DNA of 64,000 nucleotides from Bacillota bacterium (GTDB lineage Bacteria > Bacillota > Clostridia > Christensenellales > Christensenellaceae): contig JAEWMJ010000006.1 in the NCBI GenBank assembly GCA_023393165.1, positions 248,001 through 312,000 of the forward strand, written 5' to 3'. This document shows positions 24,259 to 33,120 of this stretch, piece by piece. The notes beneath the pieces are model-generated. The model did no database searches and was not told the DNA's origin. It saw only the letters and a program-made list of their open reading frames with translations. Within the stretch, counting starts at the first letter, position 1; each line of letters starts with the position of its first letter. The position numbers and the translations under genes were made by a program.

Positions 24259-25433
24259 ATGGATGCAAGACTTTCCATTCCCGGATGGGAATATGATCAA
24301 CGGATAGCAAACGTGCAGAAGGAGATGGCGCGGGAGGAGATAGATGTTCTTATCGCGCACGCCTGCGAATGCGAATCGGCCAATGTGCGGTATCTTACCA
24401 ACTTTTGGGCGGTATTTGATTTTGCCGGGGTGTTGGTGCCCAGGGAAGGAAAGCCCATACTCTTGACCGGCGGCCCGGAATCCTATGATTTTGCAAAAGA
24501 ATTTGCCCGGATCGACGATTCCGGGTGCATCCGCTTTATGTGGAAACCGGCGCTCCCGAGTTTGACAAACCGTCGGACGCGTATGATTTTACAATGATAT
24601 TAAAGGAGCTTCGTGCACGGTTTCCCATTAAAAAAATCGGCGTTGCAAACCCCAATATCATGCCCTGGAAGATCATGCAGGATCTTCAAAGGGGCGCCGG
24701 TCCGGGCGTAATATTCAAAGACGCGCAGGATACAATTATGCGCTGCAGATGGAACAAGAGCGAAAATGAGATCGCTTTGCTGAAGGAAGCCTACCGCATT
24801 ACAGAGCAGGGCGTCATAAAAGCGATTGATTTTATCCGCCCGGGCGTGCGCGAATGGGAAGTGGAGGCGGCCTGGAGGAGCGAAATTTACAAACTGGGGG
24901 CCGAAGGCACTAGTTATTCCGTTTGGGTCACATCGGGTCCTTCCACCTTCCAGAGCCTGTGCAAATCCACCGACCGGGTTATAGAAAGGGGCAGCATGGT
25001 GCAGCTTTCCCTGGGCGCAAAATACGGCGGATACTGCGGGAACATATGCAGGGGGATCGTGCTTGGTCAAATTCCAAAGAGGCATATCCGCATGATGCAG
25101 GTCTGCCTGGATTGCATGAATGACACGATAGCAATGATGCGCCCGGGCGCGGCGTTTGCGGAGGTTTATGAAAAGTTTATGGCAAAACTGAAAAACAACG
25201 GATTTGAGGGCTTAAACCTTTACGGACCGGCGCATGGAACCGGAATGCAGGAAGTGGACGGTCCGTGGGTGGATAACCGCGGGGACATGGTTTTCAAGCC
25301 GGGTATGGTTTTTAATGTGGATATTTGGGTCGCGGACGGTCTATACGGCATCCGTTACGAGGACGGCGTTCTGGTAACGGAAAGAGGTCTGGAGCAGCTG
25401 TCCGGTTTTGGAAGAGAGATTATATACAGGTAG
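24259..25433 (+). pseudogene. Creatinase/M24-like hydrolase gene with a one-base frameshift
   Basis: Two frames together make one M24 protein of about 391 residues. The N-terminal creatinase domain is read from ATG 24259 to about codon 90 (through ARIDDSGC). The C-terminal pita-bread domain is read in another frame (phase from 24525: HPLYVETGAPEF...). The switch lies near 24520-24545 and needs one extra base, so one base is missing here. No slippery heptamer is visible, so mutation or sequencing error is more likely than programmed shifting. In the pita-bread domain the usual metal Asp residues look replaced (SLGAKYGGYCGN where DLGA..GYxxD is expected), while GPAHGTG and RYEDGVLV remain. That suggests a creatinase-like metal-free enzyme and not an aminopeptidase. 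The start follows TCGGAAGGAGAAAAGGT. Confidence 0.8.
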
Positions 25434-25437
25434 CGTT

Positions 25438-26832
25438 ATGAACAAGGAAATGGAAGATTTGAAGGAGCGCTTAACCAGCCTGACGCGGGATCTGGTGGAT
25501 ATTCCGACCGAAAATAATCCGCCGGACGGGGATGAAGCCGCCGCCCAGGCATATGTGGAAAAACTTCTGGGCGGAATGGGCTTCCGGTTGGACGTGTTTT
25601 CCCCTGTGGAGATCAGCGGATTCGAACAAAATCCCGCGTTTTTGCACGGAAGGAACCTTAATCTCCGTAAGGATGTGGTAGGCGTATGGAAAGGATCGGG
25701 AGGCGGAAAATCCGTTGTGCTGTCCGGGCACATGGATGTGGCCCCAAGGGAACCTCTCCCCTGGAAGGAATGCGAGCCGTTCCGAAGCGTGGTAAAAAAC
25801 GGCAGGATATACGGAAGGGGATCATGCGATATGAAGGGCGGATTCGCCTGCGCCGCGGCCGCGGTCGAACTGCTGCGTGAGAGCGGGTTTACCCCCCGCG
25901 GGGATGTGATCGTTGAAAGCGTGGTGGATGAGGAATATGCCAGCGGAAACGGCACTATCGCGTCTCGTTTCCGCGGATACAACGCGGATTTTGCCGTGGT
26001 TTTGGAGCCGAGCGGCCTCAGAATATGTCCGGCAAACGTGGGGGGCGTGATGGTGCGCATAGAGATCAGCGGCCAGGCCGGTATGCCGTATACCGGAGAA
26101 AAGACGTTCAATATCGCCTACGCCCTGGGGCATATGCTGCGTCTGCTGGAAGAGCTGGAAAGAAAACGGGAGGAAGCTGAATGCCCGCCTCTGTGGCATT
26201 CGGCTCTGCAGAAACGGAAGATGGTCGTTACAAAGGTAAAAGCGGGAGAGGTCAAACCCCACGGGCAACTGGGCGCGCCTATCGACGCCTGGGTAGAGGT
26301 ATCGGTGCAGACGTATCCGGGGGAAACGCCCCAAACCGTGCTCAAAGAGCTGAATGATTTTATCCGCCCGCGTTTTAAATCTTCCGCCGTCTTACGGATT
26401 ACGCCGCTGTATCACTATGTGGAACCGGCCGATACGCCGCCGGAACATCCGGGGGTCAGGAAAATCGCGGAATGCGCCAAAAAATATATTCCCGAAGTGC
26501 AGATATCCTGCGCGCCCTTTCCCTGCGACCTGTTTGCGTTTCAGAAATACGGTGGTACGCCGGGCGTGATATTCGGCCCCATTGGCGGCAATCTGCACGG
26601 CCCGGACGAATGGGTGGATATAGAAAGTATGAAAAATGTGACGCTTGCGCTTGCGGACTTTATCCGCTTATGGTGCGGGCAGAATGAATCTTATTCGTAT
26701 GGATTCGGCATAGAAGCCGGGTTAAATAAAAAAGAAAATAAGGAGGAATCGATTGATGAAAAAATTTGTAGCGATCCTGATCGCGGTTTTAATGGCTGCA
26801 GTTCTTCTGGCAGCCTGTTCAACCCCGGATAA
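25438..26832 (+). CDS. M20-family metallohydrolase (ArgE/DapE-like)
   Basis: From ATG 25438 the frame gives 464 residues. Metal and catalytic motifs are intact: SGHMDVAP (His, Asp), YGRGSCDMKGG (bridging Asp), VVDEEYAS (catalytic and metal Glu), VLEPSG and the final metal His in GGNLHGPDEW. The family hydrolyses N-acyl, N-carbamoyl or peptide amide bonds of small molecules in the cytoplasm. The last 35-40 residues (after about residue 425) run through the ribosome binding site and first 77 bp of the next gene and have no family character, so the original stop seems to have been lost. It is translationally entangled with the binding-protein gene. The substrate probably derives from the imported compound. 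Confidence 0.88.
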   Translation: MNKEMEDLKERLTSLTRDLVDIPTENNPPDGDEAAAQAYVEKLLGGMGFRLDVFSPVEISGFEQNPAFLHGRNLNLRKDVVGVWKGSGGGKSVVLSGHMDVAPREPLPWKECEPFRSVVKNGRIYGRGSCDMKGGFACAAAAVELLRESGFTPRGDVIVESVVDEEYASGNGTIASRFRGYNADFAVVLEPSGLRICPANVGGVMVRIEISGQAGMPYTGEKTFNIAYALGHMLRLLEELERKREEAECPPLWHSALQKRKMVVTKVKAGEVKPHGQLGAPIDAWVEVSVQTYPGETPQTVLKELNDFIRPRFKSSAVLRITPLYHYVEPADTPPEHPGVRKIAECAKKYIPEVQISCAPFPCDLFAFQKYGGTPGVIFGPIGGNLHGPDEWVDIESMKNVTLALADFIRLWCGQNESYSYGFGIEAGLNKKENKEESIDEKICSDPDRGFNGCSSSGSLFNPG

Positions 26833-27862
26833 CGCAGCATCCGAACCGACGACTGCAGCCGCTTCGCAGGCCGAAACTCCGGCGCCTTCCGTGGCGGCGT
26901 CCGAGGCTGCCAGCGAAGCGCCGTCCGAGGCTGCCGCAAGTCCTGAGGCGCCCAAATCCGACCTTGTGTTTGCCGACCTGGCTTATGACATGTCGGACGT
27001 ATGGAACCAGTTTGACGTTGAGGCTTTTCAGTGGGCGGCCCAGCAAAAAGGCGTGACCGTGAAGGTTTCGGATGCGCAGAATGATCCTGAAAAACAGGTT
27101 TCGCAGGCGCAGGAGTTCATCAACCAGGGCGTCGACGGCATGGTCGTATTCCCCTGCACACCTGAAAGTGCTGCCACAATCGTCCGTATGTGCAGTGAAG
27201 CGGACATTCCAATTTCAATTGAGAACATCTTCCTGTCTGATGCGGCTGCCGCAGATGTGGTCGGACAGGTAGCCTGCCAGTACAGGGATATCGGCTATGC
27301 CGCAATCAAATACGCCGCGGACACATTCCCGGGCTGCAAACTGCTCTATGTGCATGGCGGAGCCGGAATGGGCGTTTACGAAGATTATAAGATCGGCGTA
27401 GACAAGGCTTTGGAAGAATTCAAAGACAAGGTGACCATGGTTGGCCTGATCGACGGAAAATGGGAGACCGAGGCTGCCCAGAATGTGACCCAGGACTTCA
27501 TTACTTCCGGAAAATCTGAGTTCGATATTGTATTTGCCAACAATGGTATGGAGGCCGTCGGAGTATTCAACGCGCTGAAAGACAACGGAATGGAAGACAT
27601 TCCGATCATCTCCACGGGCGGTTCTATGGAAGATCTGGCAATGATGCAAAAAGGAACGGAATATGCAAACATGACCGCGCCTGTAAATATCCAGGGCTTA
27701 ATCTCCTTTAGGTTCCTGTGGCAGGCAGCGAACGGCGTCACGATCACAGAGAATAAGATCCCGCTGCCTATCATTCCGATCGATCAGAAAAACATTAACG
27801 AGTGGATCAAATGGGACGATTATCAGGCGGCATACGATTATATCGGCGGAATTACGCCGTGA
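26756..27862 (+). CDS. Sugar ABC transporter substrate-binding lipoprotein (Peripla_BP_4)
   Basis: ATG 26756, ten bases after AAGGAGGAATC, starts a 368-residue lipoprotein with lipobox LAAC (Cys at about 21), followed by an Ala/Ser/Glu/Pro linker to about 63. The mature part shows VFADLAYDMSDVWNQFDVEAFQWAAQQKGV, ...GVDGMVVFPCTPESAATIV and PIPIIPIDQKNINEW, landmarks of the ribose-type receptor. A TTG one codon upstream is ignored. Its gene overlaps the M20 gene by 77 bp. It delivers the substrate to the ATPase and permease genes directly downstream, completing an RbsABC-type importer. The ligand cannot be inferred from the receptor alone. Confidence 0.9.
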   Translation: MKKFVAILIAVLMAAVLLAACSTPDNAASEPTTAAASQAETPAPSVAASEAASEAPSEAAASPEAPKSDLVFADLAYDMSDVWNQFDVEAFQWAAQQKGVTVKVSDAQNDPEKQVSQAQEFINQGVDGMVVFPCTPESAATIVRMCSEADIPISIENIFLSDAAAADVVGQVACQYRDIGYAAIKYAADTFPGCKLLYVHGGAGMGVYEDYKIGVDKALEEFKDKVTMVGLIDGKWETEAAQNVTQDFITSGKSEFDIVFANNGMEAVGVFNALKDNGMEDIPIISTGGSMEDLAMMQKGTEYANMTAPVNIQGLISFRFLWQAANGVTITENKIPLPIIPIDQKNINEWIKWDDYQAAYDYIGGITP

Positions 27863-27880
27863 CGGATTCTTCAAGATATT

Positions 27881-27908
27881 CACCTGAAATTTCACATGAT
27901 TTCGGGTG
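27881..27908 (+). promoter_or_regulatory. Intercistronic hairpin after the binding-protein gene
   Basis: CACCTGAAAT pairs with ATTTCGGGTG around eight bases, followed by CCTTTAAAA. A weak attenuator or mRNA-stabilising element here would raise receptor over ATPase levels, as in other importers. Confidence 0.5.
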
Positions 27909-27983
27909 CCTTTAAAACGGTTGGCGCGCCGCTCCTGGAAGCGGCCGCCAGCTGCAATATTTATTCAAAGTAGGTGATGCTGG

Positions 27984-29501
27984 ATGACTGAAAAACCGGT
28001 CATAGAGATGATCGATATCGTAAAGACCTTTCCCGGCGTCCGGGCGCTTGATAATATGTCCCTGGATCTGTATCCGGGGGAGATCCATTGCCTGGTAGGG
28101 GAGAACGGCGCGGGTAAATCCACACTGATGAAGGTGCTTTCGGGCGCATACAAGCCGGACGGCGGGCAGATCAGAGTTTTCGGGAAGGAATATAAATTCA
28201 TTACCTCAGGCCTGTCCAGGGAACTTGGAATCAATATCATTTATCAGGAAAATTTACTGGTACCATGGATGAATATTATTGAAAATATATTTATCGGGCA
28301 GGAAATTACAAAAAAAGGTTTTATGGATTTTGAAAGCGAATTTAGACAAGCAAAGGCGCTGTGCGATTCGCTTGGCATAAAACTGAATTTATACAAAACA
28401 ATAGACAAGTTGAGCGTTGCCGAACAGCAGTTTGTGAAAATTTTAAAGGCGCTGAGCACACAGCCCAAGGTATTGATCATGGATGAGCCGACTTCCATGT
28501 TTAACGTTGAGGACGCAAGCCGTGTTTTGGACATGGTGGAGCGTATAGCCAAAAACGGCGTAAGCGTTATGTATATATCCCATACTTTATCGGAAGTGAA
28601 AAGAATCGCGGACCGGATCACGGTGATCCGGGATGGCGCGCACATCCGCACCTATGACAATTCAAAAAAAGATGTGGACCTGGACCATGTGGTGAGCGAT
28701 ATGGTCGGACGGGAAGCTTCCATGTTTTATGAAAAAGAATATCACGAGATAGGAGAAACGTACTTTGAAGTTATTGATTTAATGGTATCTCCGGATTCAA
28801 AGCCCGTCAGTTTTTATATCCGCCGCGGCGAGATTTTGGGAATGGCGGGCATGGTAGGCTCGGGCCGGACAGAAATCGCCAACGCCATTGTGGGCGCAAA
28901 CCGTAAATACGGAGGAAAGCTCGTCTTAGACGGACGGGAACTTTCAATTGACAGTCCTGTTGACAGCATACGGTATAAAATCGCGTATATCACGGAAGAC
29001 CGCCAGAAACGGGGGCTGATGCTGATCGCCCCTATTGCCGAGAACCTTTCAGTAGTAGGACTGCAGACCAAAATAAAAGGCGCTTTCATCAACGTACGTA
29101 ATATTGTTCCAATGCTCAGGGGCGTGATCGAAGGCCTTAAGATCAGGATGGCGTCCCCCATGCAGGCGGTAAAAAATCTGTCGGGCGGCAACCAGCAGAA
29201 GGTAGTGCTGGGAAAATGGCTGTTTACCGAATCGGATGTGTTTATATTTGACGAACCGACCCGCGGAATCGACGTGAATGCAAAATCCGAGTTTTACAAG
29301 ATCATGACCCGGCTGGCCGGCGAGGGGAAATCGATTTTAATGATCTCTTCGGATATGCCCGAGCTGATATCCATGAGCGACCGTGTTGTGGTTGTCCGCA
29401 AAGGAGAAATCAGCGCGATACTGGAAAAAGACCAGATATCTGAGAATTCGATAATAAGACACGCTTTGGAGGTAAAAAAAGATGAAGAGAGAGCTGGATG
29501 A
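27984..29501 (+). CDS. Sugar ABC transporter ATP-binding protein, RbsA-like (two ATPase domains)
   Basis: The 505-residue protein has two ABC cassettes, as in ribose/galactose importers. The first has Walker A GENGAGKST (41-49), a degenerate signature LSVAEQQFVKILKAL near 140 and Walker B LIMDEPTS near 160. The second starts near 255, with a degenerate P-loop GMVGSGRTE (near 289), signature LSGGNQQKVVLGKWL near 399 and VFIFDEPTRGID near 418. The asymmetric, degenerate sites are normal in this family. It energises the importer with the receptor upstream and the permease downstream (20-bp overlap). The start ATG 27984 has only a weak upstream AGGTGATGC. Confidence 0.93.
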   Translation: MTEKPVIEMIDIVKTFPGVRALDNMSLDLYPGEIHCLVGENGAGKSTLMKVLSGAYKPDGGQIRVFGKEYKFITSGLSRELGINIIYQENLLVPWMNIIENIFIGQEITKKGFMDFESEFRQAKALCDSLGIKLNLYKTIDKLSVAEQQFVKILKALSTQPKVLIMDEPTSMFNVEDASRVLDMVERIAKNGVSVMYISHTLSEVKRIADRITVIRDGAHIRTYDNSKKDVDLDHVVSDMVGREASMFYEKEYHEIGETYFEVIDLMVSPDSKPVSFYIRRGEILGMAGMVGSGRTEIANAIVGANRKYGGKLVLDGRELSIDSPVDSIRYKIAYITEDRQKRGLMLIAPIAENLSVVGLQTKIKGAFINVRNIVPMLRGVIEGLKIRMASPMQAVKNLSGGNQQKVVLGKWLFTESDVFIFDEPTRGIDVNAKSEFYKIMTRLAGEGKSILMISSDMPELISMSDRVVVVRKGEISAILEKDQISENSIIRHALEVKKDEERAG

Positions 29502-30531
29502 TAGCCTTGTTCTCAGGCAAAGGCAGAGCGCAAGTGAAATATTGAGGGACCAAAAAGTAATACTCCTGATATTGATCGTTGCGATCGCCGTAGTGGTGGG
29601 ACTCATAAACAACCGGTTTTTTGCGGTAAAAAACCTGGTATCCATATTCCAGGCAATTGCCGTCGGCGGCGTTCTCACCATGTCTATGGCTATGCTTCTT
29701 TTAAGCGGCGGCCTGGATCTGTCCATCGGCAATATCATGATTCTGGCGGGCTGCACGATGTCCATGCTGCTGACGGGCGGCTCGCAGACGGCTTCTTATG
29801 CGCCTGATTCGGACATAACGGGGCAGGAGGCTATTGCGGGCGGACTCACAACGCTGCCTGTCGCGGTATTGGCGGGTTTTGCGGTGGCCATAGGATGTGG
29901 GGCGCTGAACGGGTTTATTGTCTCAAAAAGCAAATGCATGCCGCTTATTATTACGCTGGGCATGAGCAATGTGTATTACGGCCTGGCGCTCCTGATGACG
30001 GGCGGCCAGTTCCTTTCGTTCAACCTATCCTTTGAAGCTCTAAGGGTCCTGAAAATCGCGGAGGTCATACCGGTGACTCTGATCATATTCATAGGACTGG
30101 TATTTGTCGCCTGGCTGCTCATAAACCGTACGAAATACGGACGCAGGATTGTTGCGATCGGCGGAAACGAGGAAAATGCGCGCCTCTCCGGTATCAAGGT
30201 GGATAAATACAAGATCCTGACCTATATGATCAGCGGCATATTCTGCGGAATCGCCTCCATATTGTATGCGTCCCGCCTGGATTCCATCACGGCCGGCGGC
30301 GGGAATGGGTATGAACTGACGGCGCTTTCCGCGGCAATCATCGGCGGCGTAACGTTCGACGGCGGCAAGGGAAGCGTTATCGGCGCATTTTTGGGTATGG
30401 TTTTCATGGGGCTTGTCGCCAACGCGATGAATATTTTAAACATCGATTCCTACGTACAGATCAGCATCAACGGCGTAATTGTGGTGGTAGCTGTGATCAT
30501 CAGCAACCTCGATAATCTGCGCCGCAAATAA
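29482..30531 (+). CDS. Sugar ABC transporter permease, RbsC/BPD_transp_2 family
   Basis: The 349-residue hydrophobic protein starts at ATG 29482, inside the ATPase gene, behind TTGGAGGTAAAAAAAG. It shows the family signature SGGLDLSIGNIMIL near 72-85, the conserved ALNGFIVSKSKCMPLIITLGMSNVYYGLALL segment, the coupling region YGRRIVAIGGNEENARLSGIKV near 215-235 and the late GGVTFDGGKGSVIGAFLG motif near 288. A homodimer would form the channel. The charged N-terminus (about 30 residues) is cytoplasmic. It completes the importer of the catabolic operon. Confidence 0.93.
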   Translation: MKRELDDSLVLRQRQSASEILRDQKVILLILIVAIAVVVGLINNRFFAVKNLVSIFQAIAVGGVLTMSMAMLLLSGGLDLSIGNIMILAGCTMSMLLTGGSQTASYAPDSDITGQEAIAGGLTTLPVAVLAGFAVAIGCGALNGFIVSKSKCMPLIITLGMSNVYYGLALLMTGGQFLSFNLSFEALRVLKIAEVIPVTLIIFIGLVFVAWLLINRTKYGRRIVAIGGNEENARLSGIKVDKYKILTYMISGIFCGIASILYASRLDSITAGGGNGYELTALSAAIIGGVTFDGGKGSVIGAFLGMVFMGLVANAMNILNIDSYVQISINGVIVVVAVIISNLDNLRRK

Positions 30532-30547
30532 AAAGGAGGAAAATGAA

Positions 30548-31381
30548 GTGAAAAACATTTTTGCGGGACATACCAATTCCTATCACGGCTTCACATTGGA
30601 ACAAGCGCTTTCGGGAATCAGCCGGGCGGGCTTTCAATATGTGGAACTCTCTGCGGTCCGCGGATGGACAGAGCATGTGATGCCGGATATGAACGATGAA
30701 GAAAAGAACCGTGCGAGGGATCTTCTTCAAAAATACGGCCTTACGCCCATCGGCCTTTCGGGCCACTGCAACTTGATGGACGGATCCCGTCTTGCGGATT
30801 TTGAACGCAATATCGGACTGGCCGCCGAATTCGGCTGCAAATATGTCATATCCTCCACCGGCGAGGCGCATTTCGGAAAGGACGAGGTTTTTACCGACGA
30901 AGGGCTGGTGAAAAACATCCAGAAAGTGATCCCGGCGCTGGAAAAGCACGGCCTTGCAATGGTGCTGGAGATCCACGGGGAACACAACACGGGGGAAAAG
31001 ATGTACGCGCTCACCCAAAAGGTAAATTCTCCGCTGGTGGCAATTAATTACGATACGGCAAACGTGTTTTATTTCGGCGGAAAACTGCCTGCCGACGACG
31101 TCAAAACCTGTGCTACGGGCGTGAGTTATGTGCATCTGAAAGACAAGAAAGGCCCGCAGAAGGAATGGAATTTCCCGGGAGTTGGAAACGGAGAACTTCC
31201 GCTTGCCGCTTTCATGGATTATATGGACGCGCAGGGGTACGGGGGACCCTATTCCGTGGAAATAGAATATACGCAGGACTTCTGCATGCGGGATAAGGAC
31301 CGTCCGGGCGATATCGGCGTGGCGGACAAAGAAATGGCGGATTCGTACGCGTATTTAAAAAAGCTTGGTCGTGTGGATTAG
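30548..31381 (+). CDS. Sugar phosphate isomerase/epimerase-like TIM-barrel protein
   Basis: Start is GTG 30548, eight bases after AAAAGGAGGA; the ATG at 30543 runs into an immediate stop. The 277-residue barrel carries QYVELSAVRGW near 27-37, VISSTGEAHFG, MVLEIHGEHNTG (metal Glu), AINYDTANVFYFGG (Asp), SYVHLKDKKG (His, Asp) and YSVEIEYT (Glu). This motif set is shared with the other three TIM-barrel isomerases of the window. Members include L-ribulose-5-phosphate 3-epimerase-like and inosose-dehydratase-like enzymes. It lies between the importer and the deacetylase gene, supporting a role in the same pathway. Confidence 0.88.
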   Translation: MKNIFAGHTNSYHGFTLEQALSGISRAGFQYVELSAVRGWTEHVMPDMNDEEKNRARDLLQKYGLTPIGLSGHCNLMDGSRLADFERNIGLAAEFGCKYVISSTGEAHFGKDEVFTDEGLVKNIQKVIPALEKHGLAMVLEIHGEHNTGEKMYALTQKVNSPLVAINYDTANVFYFGGKLPADDVKTCATGVSYVHLKDKKGPQKEWNFPGVGNGELPLAAFMDYMDAQGYGGPYSVEIEYTQDFCMRDKDRPGDIGVADKEMADSYAYLKKLGRVD

Positions 31382-31413
31382 GCATAAAATAAAACTATTC
31401 AGGAAAAGGCGGA

Positions 31414-32124
31414 ATGATCATGAATATATTAGGGATCGGGAGCCATCCCGACGATTTGGAGATCGGCTGCGGCGGAACGCTGGCCAAATATGCAAAAATG
31501 GGGCATAAGGTATTTATGTGCCATATTGCAAACGGAAATTTGGGGCATATGGTATTGGAACCGGAAGAACTGGCTAAAGTGCGGGAAAAGGAAGCGGAGC
31601 GCGCGGCGGCGGTGATAGGCGCGGAGGCCATCGGCCTTAATGTGGGGGATATGCAGGTGGAGTCCTCCGACAAGGAGATCCGTAGGAAGCTGATAGAGAT
31701 GGTGCGTTATGCGAAGGCAGACCTCATTATCACGCACAATCCGGACGATTACATGCGGGACCATATGGAAGCGTGCAAGTTTGCCTGCGACGTCTCTTTC
31801 GGCGCCACAGTAAAACATATTGTAACGGAATCGCCCTTTATTACGAATTTTCCGCCGGTATTCTATATGGATACCCTGGCGGGGATCGGATTTATTCCTA
31901 CCGAATATGTGGACATTACGGAAGAGATGGAAAAAAAGCTTTCGGCGGTCGCCTGCCATGAAAGCCAGGTCAAATGGATGCTGGAGCACGACCGGATCGA
32001 TTTTCTGGATTTTGTCCGCACCTGCAACAAATACAGGGGGCTGCAGGCAGGCGTGCCCTTTGCCGAGGGTTTCCGCCAGTATGCGGGGTGGCCGAGGTTC
32101 AGGACGCATAGGCTCTTGCCGTAG
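31414..32124 (+). CDS. PIG-L/LmbE family N-deacetylase
   Basis: The 236-residue protein has the zinc-site signature GIGSHPDDLEIGCGGTL (His, Asp, Asp at about 11-14) and the second ligand motif HNPDDYMRDHMEACKFA with its terminal His near 113-121. The family hydrolyses N-acetyl groups of GlcNAc-type sugars (GlcNAc-PI, mycothiol and bacillithiol precursors, chitobiose) or other amides. In this operon, with a NagB-like isomerase directly after it, removal of an N-acyl group from an imported amino sugar or amino-glycoside is the leading inference. The start is ATG 31414 or, with better spacing, ATG 31420. No signal peptide is present, so it is cytoplasmic. Confidence 0.88.
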   Translation: MIMNILGIGSHPDDLEIGCGGTLAKYAKMGHKVFMCHIANGNLGHMVLEPEELAKVREKEAERAAAVIGAEAIGLNVGDMQVESSDKEIRRKLIEMVRYAKADLIITHNPDDYMRDHMEACKFACDVSFGATVKHIVTESPFITNFPPVFYMDTLAGIGFIPTEYVDITEEMEKKLSAVACHESQVKWMLEHDRIDFLDFVRTCNKYRGLQAGVPFAEGFRQYAGWPRFRTHRLLP

Positions 32125-32130
32125 AAAGAA

Positions 32131-33096
32131 ATGGATGGTGTGAATATGGATTTATTATCGACCATAAAGGGATCCAATATGGAAAACTATTTCCCACGCG
32201 GATGGGACCTTAAAAAACTGGACGAATGCGCGTCGCATGGACCCGCGGAGGTCCTGGACCGGCAGGATTTCTGGCATAAGGATTTTACGCCCGTACTGTG
32301 CGAAGACGATACGGTATTCGGCGTCAAGATGGGGCATGAGATCGCGCTTGCCGTCAAAAAGGCAAAAAACGAAGGCAAAAAACTGGCGCTCATATTGCCG
32401 GTAGGCCCTATGGGCATGTACAGGTGGGCGGTGTATTTCCTCAGGGAATGGAATGTGGACTTAAGGCATGTGTATGGATTTAATATGGACGAATGGTCGG
32501 ATTCGGAAGGCAATACGCTGGATCCAAAAGAAAAAGGCTCTTTCCAGAATGCCATGGAAGAAGCATTCTACGGTCCTCTTAAAGAACTGACCGTCCCTTT
32601 GGAGCAGCGCAATTTTGCCACGCGCCGGAATCTGCCCGCATACGCGGAAAAGATAGCAAATCTTAAAGCGAAGGGCGCGGACTTGGTGACGGTGTTCGGC
32701 GTCGGACGGTGCTTTCATATCGCTTTTTGGGAGCCGCATTTCGCGGAGGAATTTGGAAGCGCGGAGGAATGGAAAAAGCAGACGCACAGGCTGGGCGCGC
32801 GCCTTAATCCCATGACCGTCGAGCAGAACGCGCTGCACAGTTTCAAGAGCAGGATCACGCTTGTCCCCGCGTTTGCAAACACCATAGGACCGGGGCTGTT
32901 CCTTCAGTCCGACCGGATCATTGGCGGATGCGACGGCGCTTACAACCGCGGGATGATCTGGCAGGGAATGTCGTTCTGGGCAACGCTCCGGTACGGACCG
33001 GATATATGGGTTCCATCCAGCTTTATGCCCACAATGCCCGGAAAACTTTTCTTTTTGAAAGAACTTGCCGGCCCGCTGAACGCGGACTGCAACTGA
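32131..33096 (+). CDS. NagB-like glucosamine-6-phosphate isomerase family protein
   Basis: The 321-residue protein resembles the NagB/RpiA/SugarP isomerase fold, with LALILPVGPMGMYRWAVYFL near 87-106, NMDEWSDSEG near 117 (equivalent to the NMDEY loop of NagB) and VFGVGRCFHIAFWEPH near 189, where NagB has GIGxDGHIAFNEP. The catalytic-lid His is kept in FHIAFWEPH, but the Asp-Gly of the usual motif is changed. It is longer than NagB (about 260 residues) at both ends. The reaction is probably aldose-ketose isomerisation, with or without deamination, of the deacetylated sugar. The start is ATG 32131; ATG 32146 is an alternative. The gene lies 7 bp after the deacetylase. Confidence 0.82.
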   Translation: MDGVNMDLLSTIKGSNMENYFPRGWDLKKLDECASHGPAEVLDRQDFWHKDFTPVLCEDDTVFGVKMGHEIALAVKKAKNEGKKLALILPVGPMGMYRWAVYFLREWNVDLRHVYGFNMDEWSDSEGNTLDPKEKGSFQNAMEEAFYGPLKELTVPLEQRNFATRRNLPAYAEKIANLKAKGADLVTVFGVGRCFHIAFWEPHFAEEFGSAEEWKKQTHRLGARLNPMTVEQNALHSFKSRITLVPAFANTIGPGLFLQSDRIIGGCDGAYNRGMIWQGMSFWATLRYGPDIWVPSSFMPTMPGKLFFLKELAGPLNADCN

Positions 33097-33120
33097 CGCT
33101 GTGAAAGGATGTGATTATAT

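Noticed and set aside
24500..24560. Programmed -1 frameshift in the M24 gene
   Set aside because: No slippery heptamer or downstream pseudoknot is visible. A one-base loss by mutation or sequencing error explains the data more simply.
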